From Bacteroidota bacterium (GTDB lineage: Bacteria > Bacteroidota > Bacteroidia > Bacteroidales > F082): a stretch of DNA of 46,959 nt. A program made the position numbers and the translations under genes. Below the pieces are notes generated by a model that was not told where the DNA came from, did not search any database, and saw only the letters and a list, made by a program, of their open reading frames with translations. The stretch's first letter is position 1. The number at the start of each line of letters is the position of its first letter. Location of the stretch: positions 1-46,959 of the forward strand of contig JAJRQZ010000030.1 in assembly GCA_024279935.1 (NCBI GenBank), written 5' to 3'. Of this stretch, positions 7,975 through 17,739 are shown one piece after another.

Positions 7975-9825
7975 ATGATCGAAGAAAAACTTTTTCAGGA
8001 ATTCAGGCCCGTGAGCACGAATGAATGGAAAGAAAAAATCATAAATGATTTAAAGGGCGCCGACTACGACCGCAAACTTGTTTGGCATACCCGTAACGGC
8101 TTTGATCTTCAACCTTTTTACAGAGATGAGGATTTGGGGAAGCTATCATATTTAAATAGTTTTCCCGGCGATTTCCCCTATACGAGGGGCAATAAAGAAA
8201 AATCGAACAACTGGAAAACAAACCAGCTTGTCGAAGTTGAGGATATTACTGCCGCCAATAAAAAAGCAATTAAAATACTGACAAAAGGTGTTGATTCCCT
8301 GTCCTTTACATTCAAAAGCGATTATAAACCAACGGAAAGCGACATTGACAGCTTACTAGGTAATATCAAGATCGATGAGGTGGAAGTTAACTTCAGATCC
8401 GATTTCCCCGGGGAGATGATAACGATACTTGAAAATCTTGCCAGGAAGCATAATCGCGAGCTTAATAAATTAAGGGGCAGCGTTTACTGCGATCCATTGT
8501 CGGAATATAGCCTTGGCCAAAAGCAAGATTTCGATGCCGGAAGCAAGTTCTTTGTCGTTGCCAATAACTTTAGAAAAGCAAAAAACCTATGTAACCTCCA
8601 TTGCTTAACTGTTGACGGTAGTATTTTCCATAATTCGGGAGCAAGTACCGCCACCGAGATGGCATTCACTTTATCGATGGCCGTTGAATATCTGAACAGG
8701 CTTACCGACAGCGATTTGGATATCGACATGATAAGCAGGCACATCCGTTTCAACCTGGCTGCCGGACCTTCGTATTTTGTCGAGATCGCAAAGCTGAGGG
8801 CCATGAGGTTCTTATGGGCGAAAATCATGAATGAATACGGCATCAACAGCAGCAGCTCGGCCAGGATGTACATTCATTCCGTTAGTTCCTCTATCGACAA
8901 GACGATTTACGATCCTTATGTCAATATGCTGCGGACAACAACGGAAACCATGTCGGCAGCGTTGGGCGGTGCCAATTCCATTACAGTCCTCCCCTTCGAT
9001 CTTACAATGGGGAAATCATCTGAAACCGGACAGAGGATAGCCCGCAACCAGCAGTTATTGCTTAAGGGCGAATCGCATTTCGATAAAGTCAACGACCCTG
9101 CGGCAGGCTCCTACTATATAGAGACCATAAGCGGTGAACTGATAAATGCCGCCTGGGGCCTATTCCTGCAAACAGAAGAAAAAGGCGGGTATCTCAAAGC
9201 CTTCGACTCGGGTTTTGTCGGCAAAAAGATAAAAGACGAGGCTGCCGAATTAATGAAAGACATAGCTTTTAAAAAGAAAGTGGTGCTTGGGACAAACCAG
9301 TATCCCAATATCAATGAAACTTTCACTGATTTTATTATCCCCGATATAGATCCTGCCAATGGCAAATTCATAAAACCTTTCCGCTACGCAGCTGAATTTG
9401 AAAGCCTTAGAAGCAAAACCGATTTTTATTCCAAAACTTCACAACGCCCCAGGGTATGGATGTTCACCTATGGCAATATCGCTATGCTGAAAGCCCGTTC
9501 GCAGTTTGCCGGCAATTTCTTCGGTTGTGCCGGATTTGAAATTATCGACAATACGGCCTTTGGTACAATTGAGGACGGAATAAAAGCGGCAAAGGCCGAG
9601 AAGCCGGATATAGTAGTGATCTGCAGTTCCGATGAGGAATATAAAGATATAGCCATCCCTGTCTTTGAGGCCCTGAAGGATGATTTTATTGTTGTTCTTG
9701 CGGGCAATCCAAAAGATTTGGCCGATAAGCTAAAACCGAAGGGATTCAAAAACTTCATCCATCTTAAATCAAATATCCTGGAAGAGCTGAAAAGATATCA
9801 GAACGAACTAGGGGTTAGAAGTTAA
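7975..9825 (+). CDS. mutA: Methylmalonyl-CoA mutase small (beta) subunit
   Basis: Non-catalytic partner of MutB in the adenosylcobalamin-dependent interconversion of succinyl-CoA and (R)-methylmalonyl-CoA. The 616-residue protein has the mutase TIM-barrel (about 30-470; for example NSGASTATEMAFTLS and AAGPSYFVEIAKLRAMRFLW) and a degenerate cobalamin-type domain (about 490-610). The DxHxxG cobalamin-ligand motif is missing in that domain (it reads AGNFFGCAGFE), as known for the small subunits. Only about 100 bases separate it from mutB in the same orientation, so one operon is likely. The spacer (9826-9927) holds no hairpin I would defend. With MutB it serves the succinate-propionate route or propionyl-CoA use. 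Confidence 0.95.
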   Translation: MIEEKLFQEFRPVSTNEWKEKIINDLKGADYDRKLVWHTRNGFDLQPFYRDEDLGKLSYLNSFPGDFPYTRGNKEKSNNWKTNQLVEVEDITAANKKAIKILTKGVDSLSFTFKSDYKPTESDIDSLLGNIKIDEVEVNFRSDFPGEMITILENLARKHNRELNKLRGSVYCDPLSEYSLGQKQDFDAGSKFFVVANNFRKAKNLCNLHCLTVDGSIFHNSGASTATEMAFTLSMAVEYLNRLTDSDLDIDMISRHIRFNLAAGPSYFVEIAKLRAMRFLWAKIMNEYGINSSSSARMYIHSVSSSIDKTIYDPYVNMLRTTTETMSAALGGANSITVLPFDLTMGKSSETGQRIARNQQLLLKGESHFDKVNDPAAGSYYIETISGELINAAWGLFLQTEEKGGYLKAFDSGFVGKKIKDEAAELMKDIAFKKKVVLGTNQYPNINETFTDFIIPDIDPANGKFIKPFRYAAEFESLRSKTDFYSKTSQRPRVWMFTYGNIAMLKARSQFAGNFFGCAGFEIIDNTAFGTIEDGIKAAKAEKPDIVVICSSDEEYKDIAIPVFEALKDDFIVVLAGNPKDLADKLKPKGFKNFIHLKSNILEELKRYQNELGVRS

Positions 9826-9927
9826 TAGTTCAATGTTTCGCATATTCCTACCCTTGAGTTTTATAGGGGGCCGAGGACACAGAATGAAACCAAGTGCACT
9901 GAACATTAAACATCAAAATTTTTTATC

Positions 9928-12081
9928 ATGAAACCAGACTTCAAAAATATAAATATCAAAAGCCGCCCTGATTCGAATGTTAGTGATATCGAATGGGAGC
10001 ATCTTAATCTTAATGACGACAGCTGGGCCACTGCGGAACAGATTGATTTAAAACCTGTTTATACAAAATCGGACCTGGAAGGCTTGGAGCATTTGGAATA
10101 TGCTGCCGGGCTGGCCCCTTATTTACGAGGGCCGTATTCCAGCATGTATGTTTCGAGGCCATGGACGATTAGGCAATATGCCGGTTTTTCGACTGCCGAG
10201 GAGTCCAATGCGTTTTACCGTAGGAATCTGGCTGCCGGGCAAAAAGGACTGTCCGTGGCCTTTGACCTTGCCACCCACCGCGGCTACGATTCAGACCATG
10301 AGCGAGTTGTTGGCGATATCGGCAAAGCAGGTGTTGCAATTGACTCCATACTAGATATGGAAATCTTGTTCAACCAAATACCATTGAATAAAATATCCGT
10401 TTCCATGACTATGAACGGTGCCGTTTTACCCGTATTGGCTTTTTATATCGTTACCGCACTCGAACAAGGCGCCAAACTGGAGGAACTTGAAGGGACAATT
10501 CAAAACGATATCCTCAAAGAGTTCATGGTGAGGAACACTTATATTTATCCGCCCGGGCCCTCAATGAAAATTATTGCCGACATTTTTGAGTTCACATCCC
10601 GGAAGATGCCTAAGTTCAATTCCATCTCCATTTCGGGCTATCACATACAGGAAGCCGGCGCCACTGCCGATATCGAGTTGGCATACACTCTGTCCGACGG
10701 TCTGGATTACATAAGAACCGGTATCAAGGCTGGCCTGGACATAGATGATTTCGCGCCTCGTTTGTCGTTTTTCTGGGGACTGGGGATGAATCACTTCATG
10801 GAAATAGCAAAATTGCGCGCTGCAAGGATGCTCTGGGCGAAAATCGTTAAACAGTTCAAGCCTAAAAACCCTAAGTCGATGGCATTGAGGACCCACACTC
10901 AAACATCGGGATGGAGCTTAACCGAGCAAGACCCGTTTAATAATGTGGCCCGCACTTGTGTTGAAGCCATGGGAGCGGCTCTGGGACACACTCAGTCCCT
11001 GCACACCAACGCCCTGGATGAAGCAATTGCACTCCCAACGGATTTCTCGGCACGAATTGCACGCAACACACAAATTTACCTACAGGAAGAAACTGATATT
11101 TGCCGGTCGGTAGATCCATGGGCAGGTTCGTATTATGTCGAGAAACTGACCAATGAAATAGCTCACAAAGCCTGGGGCTTGATTCAGGAAATCGAGAGCA
11201 TGGGTGGCATGGCCAAGGCCATAGACACGGGAATCCCGAAAATGCGCATCGAAGAAGCCGCTGCTCGCAAGCAGGCCCGCATCGATTCCAACAGGGATAT
11301 TATTGTTGGTGTAAATAAATATCGCCTCGACAAGGAAGATCCTTTGGAAACCCTGGAAGTTGACAATACCGCTGTAAGAAATGCCCAGCTGAAGCGACTA
11401 GCTAAATTGAGGAAAGAAAGAAATAACGAGAAGGTGCAACAAAATCTTGCCGCCATTACCGAAGCCTGTAAAACAGGGAAGGGCAATTTGCTGGAACTAG
11501 CAGTTGAAGCGGCGAAGAACCGTGCCAGTCTCGGAGAAATATCATTTGCCATGGAAGAGGTTTTCGGAAGATACAAAGCAACAATACGCTCTATTTCAGG
11601 TGTTTATTCTGCCGAAGCAGGATCACAGGAATCATTTAAAAAGGCTCATGAACTAGCCGATAAATTTGCCGGTATCGAAGGCCGCCGCCCACGCATCATG
11701 ATTGCCAAAATGGGACAGGACGGACACGACCGCGGCGCCAAAGTTGTTGCCACGGGTTATGCCGACATAGGTTTTGATGTTGACATGGGGCCGCTTTTCC
11801 GAACACCCGCAGAAGCAGCGCGCCAGGCTATTGAGAACGATGTTCACATACTTGGTGTCTCAAGTCTTGCCGCTGGTCATAAAACTCTTGTCCCGCAGCT
11901 TATTGAAGAACTCAAAAAGAACGGACGCGAAGATATCATGGTTATTGTCGGCGGTGTTATCCCTCATCAGGACTACCAATTTCTTTACGATAGTGGCGTA
12001 GTAGCCGTTTTTGGTCCGGGAACCGTTATTTCCGAAGCAGGAATCAAAATGTTGGAATTGCTACTGGAAGCAAGAAAATAA
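9928..12081 (+). CDS. mutB: Methylmalonyl-CoA mutase large (alpha, catalytic) subunit
   Basis: Catalytic subunit that isomerises succinyl-CoA and methylmalonyl-CoA with adenosylcobalamin. The 717 residues match the family length. The N-terminal barrel carries the substrate channel segment [21 protein letters not shown]-like ([18 protein letters not shown], about residues 71-88) and the [16 protein letters not shown] region. The C-terminal B12 domain has DGHDRG with Asp598, His600 (the lower cobalt ligand) and Gly603, followed by GVSSLAAGH and GGVIP. No meaB GTPase and no methylmalonyl-CoA epimerase gene follow in this window; they must lie elsewhere. The organism needs or makes cobalamin. Confidence 0.97.
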   Translation: MKPDFKNINIKSRPDSNVSDIEWEHLNLNDDSWATAEQIDLKPVYTKSDLEGLEHLEYAAGLAPYLRGPYSSMYVSRPWTIRQYAGFSTAEESNAFYRRNLAAGQKGLSVAFDLATHRGYDSDHERVVGDIGKAGVAIDSILDMEILFNQIPLNKISVSMTMNGAVLPVLAFYIVTALEQGAKLEELEGTIQNDILKEFMVRNTYIYPPGPSMKIIADIFEFTSRKMPKFNSISISGYHIQEAGATADIELAYTLSDGLDYIRTGIKAGLDIDDFAPRLSFFWGLGMNHFMEIAKLRAARMLWAKIVKQFKPKNPKSMALRTHTQTSGWSLTEQDPFNNVARTCVEAMGAALGHTQSLHTNALDEAIALPTDFSARIARNTQIYLQEETDICRSVDPWAGSYYVEKLTNEIAHKAWGLIQEIESMGGMAKAIDTGIPKMRIEEAAARKQARIDSNRDIIVGVNKYRLDKEDPLETLEVDNTAVRNAQLKRLAKLRKERNNEKVQQNLAAITEACKTGKGNLLELAVEAAKNRASLGEISFAMEEVFGRYKATIRSISGVYSAEAGSQESFKKAHELADKFAGIEGRRPRIMIAKMGQDGHDRGAKVVATGYADIGFDVDMGPLFRTPAEAARQAIENDVHILGVSSLAAGHKTLVPQLIEELKKNGREDIMVIVGGVIPHQDYQFLYDSGVVAVFGPGTVISEAGIKMLELLLEARK

Positions 12082-12432
12082 AATTTTAACTTCTAATTTA
12101 AGCCTGATCAGTTCATGTGTATAGCTTGATGCAGATGCGAGGCGTCTAATCCTGACGATATTTAGTCTGTCTCAAAAGTTAAGACCGTTGCAATACCAGG
12201 TTTTTTTAATGAATTAAGGCAATCTTTTGCAACTGTCTTATGGTGTACTATGGGCTAGCAAACAAGATTTTCTGAAAAAATGCCGGCTTTTTTAATAAAT
12301 CCTTGAAAAAAGCTCGCATCCGTGAACAACAAAAATAGCGTAACAATATATATCTCACGTTGTTAGGCGTTTTTCAGCAGACCCTAAATAATCGGGCTAG
12401 AATAATATTCCAAGTCCAGTTATTAATACCAA
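12082..12432. other. Gene-free stretch with an IS-end-like remnant
   Basis: No ORF or tRNA is credible here. A stretch at about 12160-12188 reads TTAGTCTGTCTCAAAAGT, the kind of GAGACAGAC sequence seen at the ends of several Bacteroidota insertion sequences; this is from memory and not proved. It is followed by AT-rich DNA with short T runs. The region separates core metabolism (mutAB) from the accessory ATPase gene and may mark an old insertion. Confidence 0.3.
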
Positions 12433-13629
12433 TCAATTTTCATCTACAAGAAACTGATTGATATGCATATGTTTAATTCCTTTATAATCTTCTGCAAATT
12501 CATCCGCCGAAACTACTATCTTCTCATAATTATCTTTAATTTTCAGCAGGTTTCCAAATTCTCTTTCACGTACTTTTTCGTCTGGGAGTTGATAAGCAAC
12601 TTGTATATATTTCGTTTCATTCCCCTTTTGAGCAACAAAATCAATTTCCCTGTCCTGATGTTTCCCAATATAAACCTTATAATCGTTATTTATTAAGTGA
12701 TTATATACCAGATTTTCGAATATGTTTCCTATTTGGCTGCCCGTAAATGGAATAATGGAATGCTTTAATCCCAGATCCGAAAAAAAGTATTTGTCATTTA
12801 TTTCAAATCTTTTTTTACCAATTATATCCATACGTTGCACTTTGTTTATATAATAGGAGTTTGTAAGATATTTCAAATAACTCATTACAGTGTTTACCGA
12901 CAAGCTAAGCCTCTGTGCTTTTAAAAAATCGCTTATTTTTTTTGAGGATACATAACTGCCGAGATTGTCGGATAAATATTCTACCAAGCGCTCTAAAAAT
13001 TCAATATCCCTGATATTGTATCTCGCTACTATGTCTTTTAAGATAATAGTATCATAAATGCTACTTAGGTAGCCATAAACTATTTCATCATCAAAAGGTA
13101 AATGAACTAAGTATGGCAGACCACCATAACGAATATATTTATTTAAGGTTTCGGTATTGTTTTGCAATTTGTGAAATTTCATAAACTCACTATATGACAG
13201 GCTGTTTATATGAAACTCGATATAACGGCCTGAAAGATGTGTTGCCAAATCGCCGGATAACATTTTTGCATTGCTCCCCGTACAATACAAATCCACACCC
13301 TCTGCGAATAGTTGACGTAACGCAATCTCGAATTCTTTTATTTCCTGTATTTCGTCAACAAAAACATAGTTAGTCTCATTATCTGATAATCGAGACTTAA
13401 CATATTGATATAAATCTTCATGATCTTTTAGATGCTTAAACTCGTTTAATTCTTTATTGATGTATATGGTATTGGCTTCCTTGTCTTGCTGATCAACTAG
13501 GTCAACAATCTGTTTTAGGATGGTAGTCTTGCCTACACGCCTTTGACCGGTAAGAACCTTAATAATGTTTTTACCTATGAAAGGCTTTACTTTTTGCAAA
13601 TACTTTTCCCTAATAAATATTGATTCCAT
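12433..13629 (-). CDS. AAA-type ATPase with DUF4143-like C-terminal domain
   Basis: 398 residues. The N-terminal P-loop domain shows Walker A GQRRVGKT (28-35) and Walker B YVFVDEIQE (about 93-101), then the sensor-type TGSNAKML. The C-terminal part has a winged-helix-like middle (SDNLGSYVSSKKISDFLKA) and a PD-(D/E)xK-like patch DREIDFVAQKGNETKYIQVAY, the usual form of the DUF4143 domain. These AAA_14/DUF4143 proteins are widespread in Bacteroidota, often in variable regions; their role is not established, though links to nucleic acids or defence have been suggested. The gene stands alone, is AT-rich, and is flanked by an IS-like remnant and a strong palindrome, so acquisition is likely. Confidence 0.85.
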   Translation of the reverse strand: MESIFIREKYLQKVKPFIGKNIIKVLTGQRRVGKTTILKQIVDLVDQQDKEANTIYINKELNEFKHLKDHEDLYQYVKSRLSDNETNYVFVDEIQEIKEFEIALRQLFAEGVDLYCTGSNAKMLSGDLATHLSGRYIEFHINSLSYSEFMKFHKLQNNTETLNKYIRYGGLPYLVHLPFDDEIVYGYLSSIYDTIILKDIVARYNIRDIEFLERLVEYLSDNLGSYVSSKKISDFLKAQRLSLSVNTVMSYLKYLTNSYYINKVQRMDIIGKKRFEINDKYFFSDLGLKHSIIPFTGSQIGNIFENLVYNHLINNDYKVYIGKHQDREIDFVAQKGNETKYIQVAYQLPDEKVREREFGNLLKIKDNYEKIVVSADEFAEDYKGIKHMHINQFLVDEN

Positions 13630-14047
13630 AATGAAATGTTTTTACAAATATATAATTTATTTTCATTATGATGAAACTATATTGATATTTGATTATTTGT
13701 TTTCACTATAACTTTATGTTAGCCTCTCGTCCTCGTTTGCAACGAGGATGAAAAGGCAAGCGAAGAACGGAAGTAAGTATCAGCCAAAGGCGGACAAGTT
13801 TTATAATGCTGTTAAAATATCAGGGGCTTTTTTTTAGAACCAAAAAACTTATCAACACCCACCGCCCCGCCTTGCTGTGCTTGGGTTTGCGCTGTTTCCC
13901 GTCTGTTTTCTTTTTAATCCCGCCACATCAGTTTTACAGCCTGTTTTTTAGGGCTGCAACGATCGTTCTCGACAGCCTTGAGCATTGTGAAAAATAAAAA
14001 GGCTAGTTGGGCCATATTATTATTGTTTGATAATTTAGTCCAGCAAG
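13630..14047. other. Gene-free stretch with palindrome
   Basis: 418 bases without a credible gene. A 63-codon ORF at 13806 lacks coding character (Phe/Leu/Cys-rich, no ribosome site). The one clear structure is the palindrome listed at 13727-13751. Confidence 0.4.
13727..13751. repeat. REP-like palindrome
   Basis: TCGTCCTCGTT-TGC-AACGAGGATGA forms an 11-bp stem with one G-T pair and a 3-base loop. No T run follows, so it is not a normal terminator. Flanking GCCT (13722-13725) and AGGC (13754-13757) extend the symmetry imperfectly. It resembles the palindromes mobilised by IS200/REP-associated (Y1/RAYT) transposases, but no such transposase is in the window. Confidence 0.5.
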
Positions 14048-14680
14048 TTAAAACTCCATTCCTTCGGCTTTGGCCTGATCTTTTTTATGTTTAAAATGAC
14101 GGATTCCGCGCTCGGTGGCTATGCTTTTTACAAAACTCTCGAACATCTGCATAAACATTGTGTTGAAAGAAAAGTCTTGCGGAGGGAAATTGTCAGGATT
14201 ATGAAGGTCTATCAAACGGCTTATGTAAAGTCGTGCGACAAGTTCTATGCTAACATCGTTCCTATATAATTCCTGACTAATCCCCTTTCGTAGGTTAATG
14301 CTTATTTTCTTAAATATGAAATCGATGCGCTTTTCAATATGTTTCTGGAAAATAACAGGGAAAAGCTCTTTATATTTATAGGTTACCGAAGGGCTAAGGC
14401 TAAAGAACTTGCTTGCCATCTCGCGGCTTACGGTAAAAAGTATATCAATGGCGTCCTGGTTGTTGTCAAAATTGTTGTCTAGAAAGATGTCCTCAAACAA
14501 TTGTCGCTCGCTCTCCAAAACATATTCCACTATTTGATTGTCGGAAACTATCTTGTTTTTTTTCAGCTCTTCGGAAATCTGGGGTATCAACATCAGTTTT
14601 GCAATTGTAATTTCCTCAATACCACCTTTGTTGGCGATACACCTGATTTTAGTAATCAGTCCTTTTAGATTTCCATTCAT
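14048..14680 (-). CDS. TetR/AcrR-like transcriptional regulator
   Basis: 210 residues, all alpha-helical in appearance, with a short N-terminal segment (about 1-50) in the place of the TetR helix-turn-helix and a ligand-binding-like C-terminal region. The HTH is not strongly marked, since the usual YxHFxxKxxL motif is replaced by DNQIVEYVLESERQLFEDIF, so the regulator call is moderate. No ligand or target can be read. It is convergent with nothing and sits 79 bases from the Asp-box protein gene on the same strand, without evidence of co-transcription. Confidence 0.55.
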   Translation of the reverse strand: MNGNLKGLITKIRCIANKGGIEEITIAKLMLIPQISEELKKNKIVSDNQIVEYVLESERQLFEDIFLDNNFDNNQDAIDILFTVSREMASKFFSLSPSVTYKYKELFPVIFQKHIEKRIDFIFKKISINLRKGISQELYRNDVSIELVARLYISRLIDLHNPDNFPPQDFSFNTMFMQMFESFVKSIATERGIRHFKHKKDQAKAEGMEF

Positions 14681-14759
14681 AAGTGAAACGAGTGATTATT
14701 CAGATGCAAATGTAAAAAAATGTGCCACAGGCTACCAAAAATACAACAAAAACAGTTTG

Positions 14760-16316
14760 CTAGTCAACAAGCATCATCTTTTTAGTTATCCTTCCCATGG
14801 AGGAGGACAAGACAAAATAATAAACCCCGCTTCTTAAATTATAGTCCGACGGATTGAACTCTATTTCATATTTACCTCTGTTATACGGGTCATTATCAAT
14901 AATATCAGCAAGTTTCCTCCCGTAAATATCCATAACCTCCAGATTTATTATCTCCTTGCTGATGAGGTCGAAAGCAATAAAAGTTGATTCGGTAAATGGG
15001 TTGGGATAGTTTTGCGACAAGCTAAACGGTATAGGTTTTTTGTTTTCGTCAACGTTAACTGTTAAATCAATTATAGCAGTATATAAAGACCTGCTTGTTC
15101 CATCTGCCCTTACCCAAATTGGCCTGACCTGCCCATTGTGGGCAGTTATATTAGTATAATCCCCAAAAAACACTGCCGAACTTGGATAAAAGGGGCTTTC
15201 GCTTATCAAAATATTCTCAAAGGTACCACCTGCATCCACCGACCTGGCCATATAAACATCTGTACCTTTATCCTCATGATTTCTCCTGTCGTAAAAAACA
15301 ACAATGACATCCCCGTTGGTCTGGTCTATTGTCATCCACGTAAAAAACTGTTGCTTGCCGGCAGGATCGTCATTTACACGAACCGCATCCGACCATGTTT
15401 CGCCTCCATCAGTGGATTTGGCAACCCAGACATCGGTATCGTCCTCGCCATTTCTTTGGTCGGTCCAGTTAACATAAATATTGCCCCTTGTATCTGTATA
15501 TGAGATATCGCAGCATGTAATGGGCAATCCGTTGCAGCGATTTATCCCGGGGATATTATAATCCCAGCCTCCCGGTTGAGAAGCAACGAATATATCGTCC
15601 TCCAGCCATGTTTCGCCCTGATCGGTCGATTTATCGAACATAATACCTTCAGACCCTGCCCATGCAACATAAACCTCCCCGTTCGGGCCAACGGCAGGCA
15701 CTGCCCCTTCGGTGGTGTTGTCGCTATCGATGCAATCGCCTGAAACTTTGTTTATCTGTTTTGCGACAGACCATGTCTGCCCAGCATCCAATGATTTGCT
15801 GAACAATATATTGCTGAACATATCAGGGTCCTCGGAGCCATAGGAATCGAATTGCGTCCATGTAACATAAATATTGTTGTTCGCACTATCCACTACCGCC
15901 CACTCTTTATCCTGGTCAGCAGGTTCGTTAAAACCCATAAAACTGCCATCATTCCATTCATCGTTCTCAAAATCATACTTTTGGCAGACAATACGGTCGA
16001 GCCAGCTCCCCCCCGGAGGTGATGACAGATGCAAAAAATAAAAGTCGCCGGCGGTATCGACAATTATGCACGGGTCACCTGCTTCGCCATAGCTAGGCGA
16101 CCAGATAGTATTATAACTACAGCTCAGGCCTCCATCTTCCGAAACAAAATACTTATTTGTATTGGCGCCCGCAACCAACCTGAGCGGGTTTCCGGGGTCC
16201 ATGCTTATTGATGGCTCATTAGGGCCTGAGATATTGCTGATCATTATATTCTCATACTGTGGAAAAGCTTTAAAAGCAAGACCAGCCACAATTACAAATA
16301 GTAAATATCTTTTCAT
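14760..16316 (-). CDS. Secreted Asp-box (BNR/sialidase-like) protein with T9SS type A sorting domain
   Basis: 518 residues with signal peptide (1-19, ending KAFPQ). The body is a beta-propeller: five Asp-box-like motifs of the S-x-D-x-G-x-T-W type are visible (SEDGGLS, SLDAGQTW, STDQGETW, STDGGETW, SVDAGGTF). The last about 85 residues form a type IX sorting domain: LSQNYPNPF (near 441), a MDIYGRKLADI strand, and a terminal RSGVYYFVLSSSMGRITKKMMLVD-type end. It should therefore be exported by the T9SS encoded 3 kb away and anchored or released at the surface. Sialidase catalytic residues (Arg triad, FRIP) are not evident, so enzyme activity is doubtful; an adhesive or glycan-binding role is possible. 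Confidence 0.85.
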   Translation of the reverse strand: MKRYLLFVIVAGLAFKAFPQYENIMISNISGPNEPSISMDPGNPLRLVAGANTNKYFVSEDGGLSCSYNTIWSPSYGEAGDPCIIVDTAGDFYFLHLSSPPGGSWLDRIVCQKYDFENDEWNDGSFMGFNEPADQDKEWAVVDSANNNIYVTWTQFDSYGSEDPDMFSNILFSKSLDAGQTWSVAKQINKVSGDCIDSDNTTEGAVPAVGPNGEVYVAWAGSEGIMFDKSTDQGETWLEDDIFVASQPGGWDYNIPGINRCNGLPITCCDISYTDTRGNIYVNWTDQRNGEDDTDVWVAKSTDGGETWSDAVRVNDDPAGKQQFFTWMTIDQTNGDVIVVFYDRRNHEDKGTDVYMARSVDAGGTFENILISESPFYPSSAVFFGDYTNITAHNGQVRPIWVRADGTSRSLYTAIIDLTVNVDENKKPIPFSLSQNYPNPFTESTFIAFDLISKEIINLEVMDIYGRKLADIIDNDPYNRGKYEIEFNPSDYNLRSGVYYFVLSSSMGRITKKMMLVD

Positions 16317-16372
16317 AACAACAGTTTTTTTCTAAGACTATAACAATAGTTGAATAGTTGTATGCCGACCTA

Positions 16373-17677
16373 TTAGGAATTCGCTATCGTCAAATCAATT
16401 TTTTTCTCGCTTGTAGCGATAATTGAAGTGATTGTCGTGTCGCCGGTAACATTCACGGCTGTCCTGATCATATCCAGCGGCCTGTCAACGGCAAAAATCA
16501 AAGCTATGCCCTCGGTGGGTATGCCAACCGAGGTAAGCACGATGATCAACATGACCATTCCGGCACCCGGCACTGCTGCCGACCCTATTGAAGCGAGAGT
16601 GGCTGTCAGGATTATCGTAAGCTGGCCGCCTAAACCTAAATCCATCCCGTAAACCTGGGCCAGGAAAATTGCGGCAACTGCCTGATACAAGCTTGTGCCG
16701 TCCATGTTTATGGTTGCGCCTAGCGGCAAGACAAAACTCGAGATCTCTTCCGAGACTCCCAGCTTCTCCTCTGCCGTTTCCATTGTCAAAGGTAATGTTG
16801 CCGCACTGGAACTCGTAGAGAAAGCCAGCAGCTGAACAGGGCTTATAGCCTTAAAGAACTTACCCGTTTTAATACTGGTAAAGAAACGTATAAACAAAGG
16901 ATAAACGACAAAAATCATTAACAGCAAGCCTAAAATAACGGTTAACGAATACAGGCCCAGCGAAACAAACAAGCTCCAGGTATCGTCAGGGTCGTCACCC
17001 GTGATCTCGACTATCAATCCTGCTATCAGCGCAAAAACACCCAAAGGTGCCATCTTCATAATTATGTCTATTATCTTAAGGACGATATGGTTTAGGTTAT
17101 CGAAGAACTTTGCCACATGATGGGTTTTCTTTTCAGGCAATGAGATCATGGCCACACCGAAGAGCAAAGCGAAAAATATAACCTTAAGCATGGAGGTATT
17201 ATTGCTCATGGCACCTATAATATTGTCAGGCACTATATCAATCAAGAACTGAAGAGGGCTTTCTTGTTTGACCTCATTGGCCGACACCTCTTTTTGTTTT
17301 ACGTTCTCGGCAAACTTTTGCTCGAATTCAACGGCCTTCTCCTTAGGGAAATAATCGCCCGGACGGCTAATATTTACTATCATCAGCCCAAGGCTGATGG
17401 CGATAACGGTGGTCAACAAATAAAAACCTATGGTTTTAAAGCCTATTCGCGAGAGCTGGGAAATATCCTTCAGCTGTCCGATGCCGTTAATCAACGAAAC
17501 GATGATCAAAGGCATGGCGATAAGCTTGAGCAGGCTTATAAATATTGTGCCCCAGGGCTTTATGTAATCCAGCGTGAAATTGATCCAGTCCAGTTTAACC
17601 GCTATCATACCCCATAATACACCTATGGCCATCCCAATAAGTATCTGCCAGTGAAAGGCAATCTTTAGTTTCTTCAT
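16373..17677 (-). CDS. Dicarboxylate/amino acid:cation symporter (DAACS family)
   Basis: Inner-membrane transporter of the GltP/GltT/DctA family that couples Na+ or H+ to uptake of glutamate, aspartate or C4-dicarboxylates. With the ATG at 17677 it has 434 residues and about eight membrane segments plus two hairpins. Signatures: the serine-rich re-entrant loop TSSSAATLP (about 293-301), NMDGTSLYQ (about 330), VPGAGMVML and the substrate-binding DRPLDMIRTAVNVTGD near the end. The RT (rather than an exactly diagnostic residue) in MIRTAVNV does not settle the substrate; the Arg at this site is typical of acidic amino-acid carriers. Divergent from pfkA with a 62-base shared upstream region. Confidence 0.92.
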   Translation of the reverse strand: MKKLKIAFHWQILIGMAIGVLWGMIAVKLDWINFTLDYIKPWGTIFISLLKLIAMPLIIVSLINGIGQLKDISQLSRIGFKTIGFYLLTTVIAISLGLMIVNISRPGDYFPKEKAVEFEQKFAENVKQKEVSANEVKQESPLQFLIDIVPDNIIGAMSNNTSMLKVIFFALLFGVAMISLPEKKTHHVAKFFDNLNHIVLKIIDIIMKMAPLGVFALIAGLIVEITGDDPDDTWSLFVSLGLYSLTVILGLLLMIFVVYPLFIRFFTSIKTGKFFKAISPVQLLAFSTSSSAATLPLTMETAEEKLGVSEEISSFVLPLGATINMDGTSLYQAVAAIFLAQVYGMDLGLGGQLTIILTATLASIGSAAVPGAGMVMLIIVLTSVGIPTEGIALIFAVDRPLDMIRTAVNVTGDTTITSIIATSEKKIDLTIANS

Positions 17678-17739
17678 CAATGAAATTATTATAATTCAAA
17701 AATACTTAAATTTGAAGCAAATAAAAATCGAATATTCAA

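Noticed and set aside
13806-13997. 63-residue plus-strand ORF in the accessory spacer
   Set aside because: No ribosome site, no coding character and no neighbour logic.
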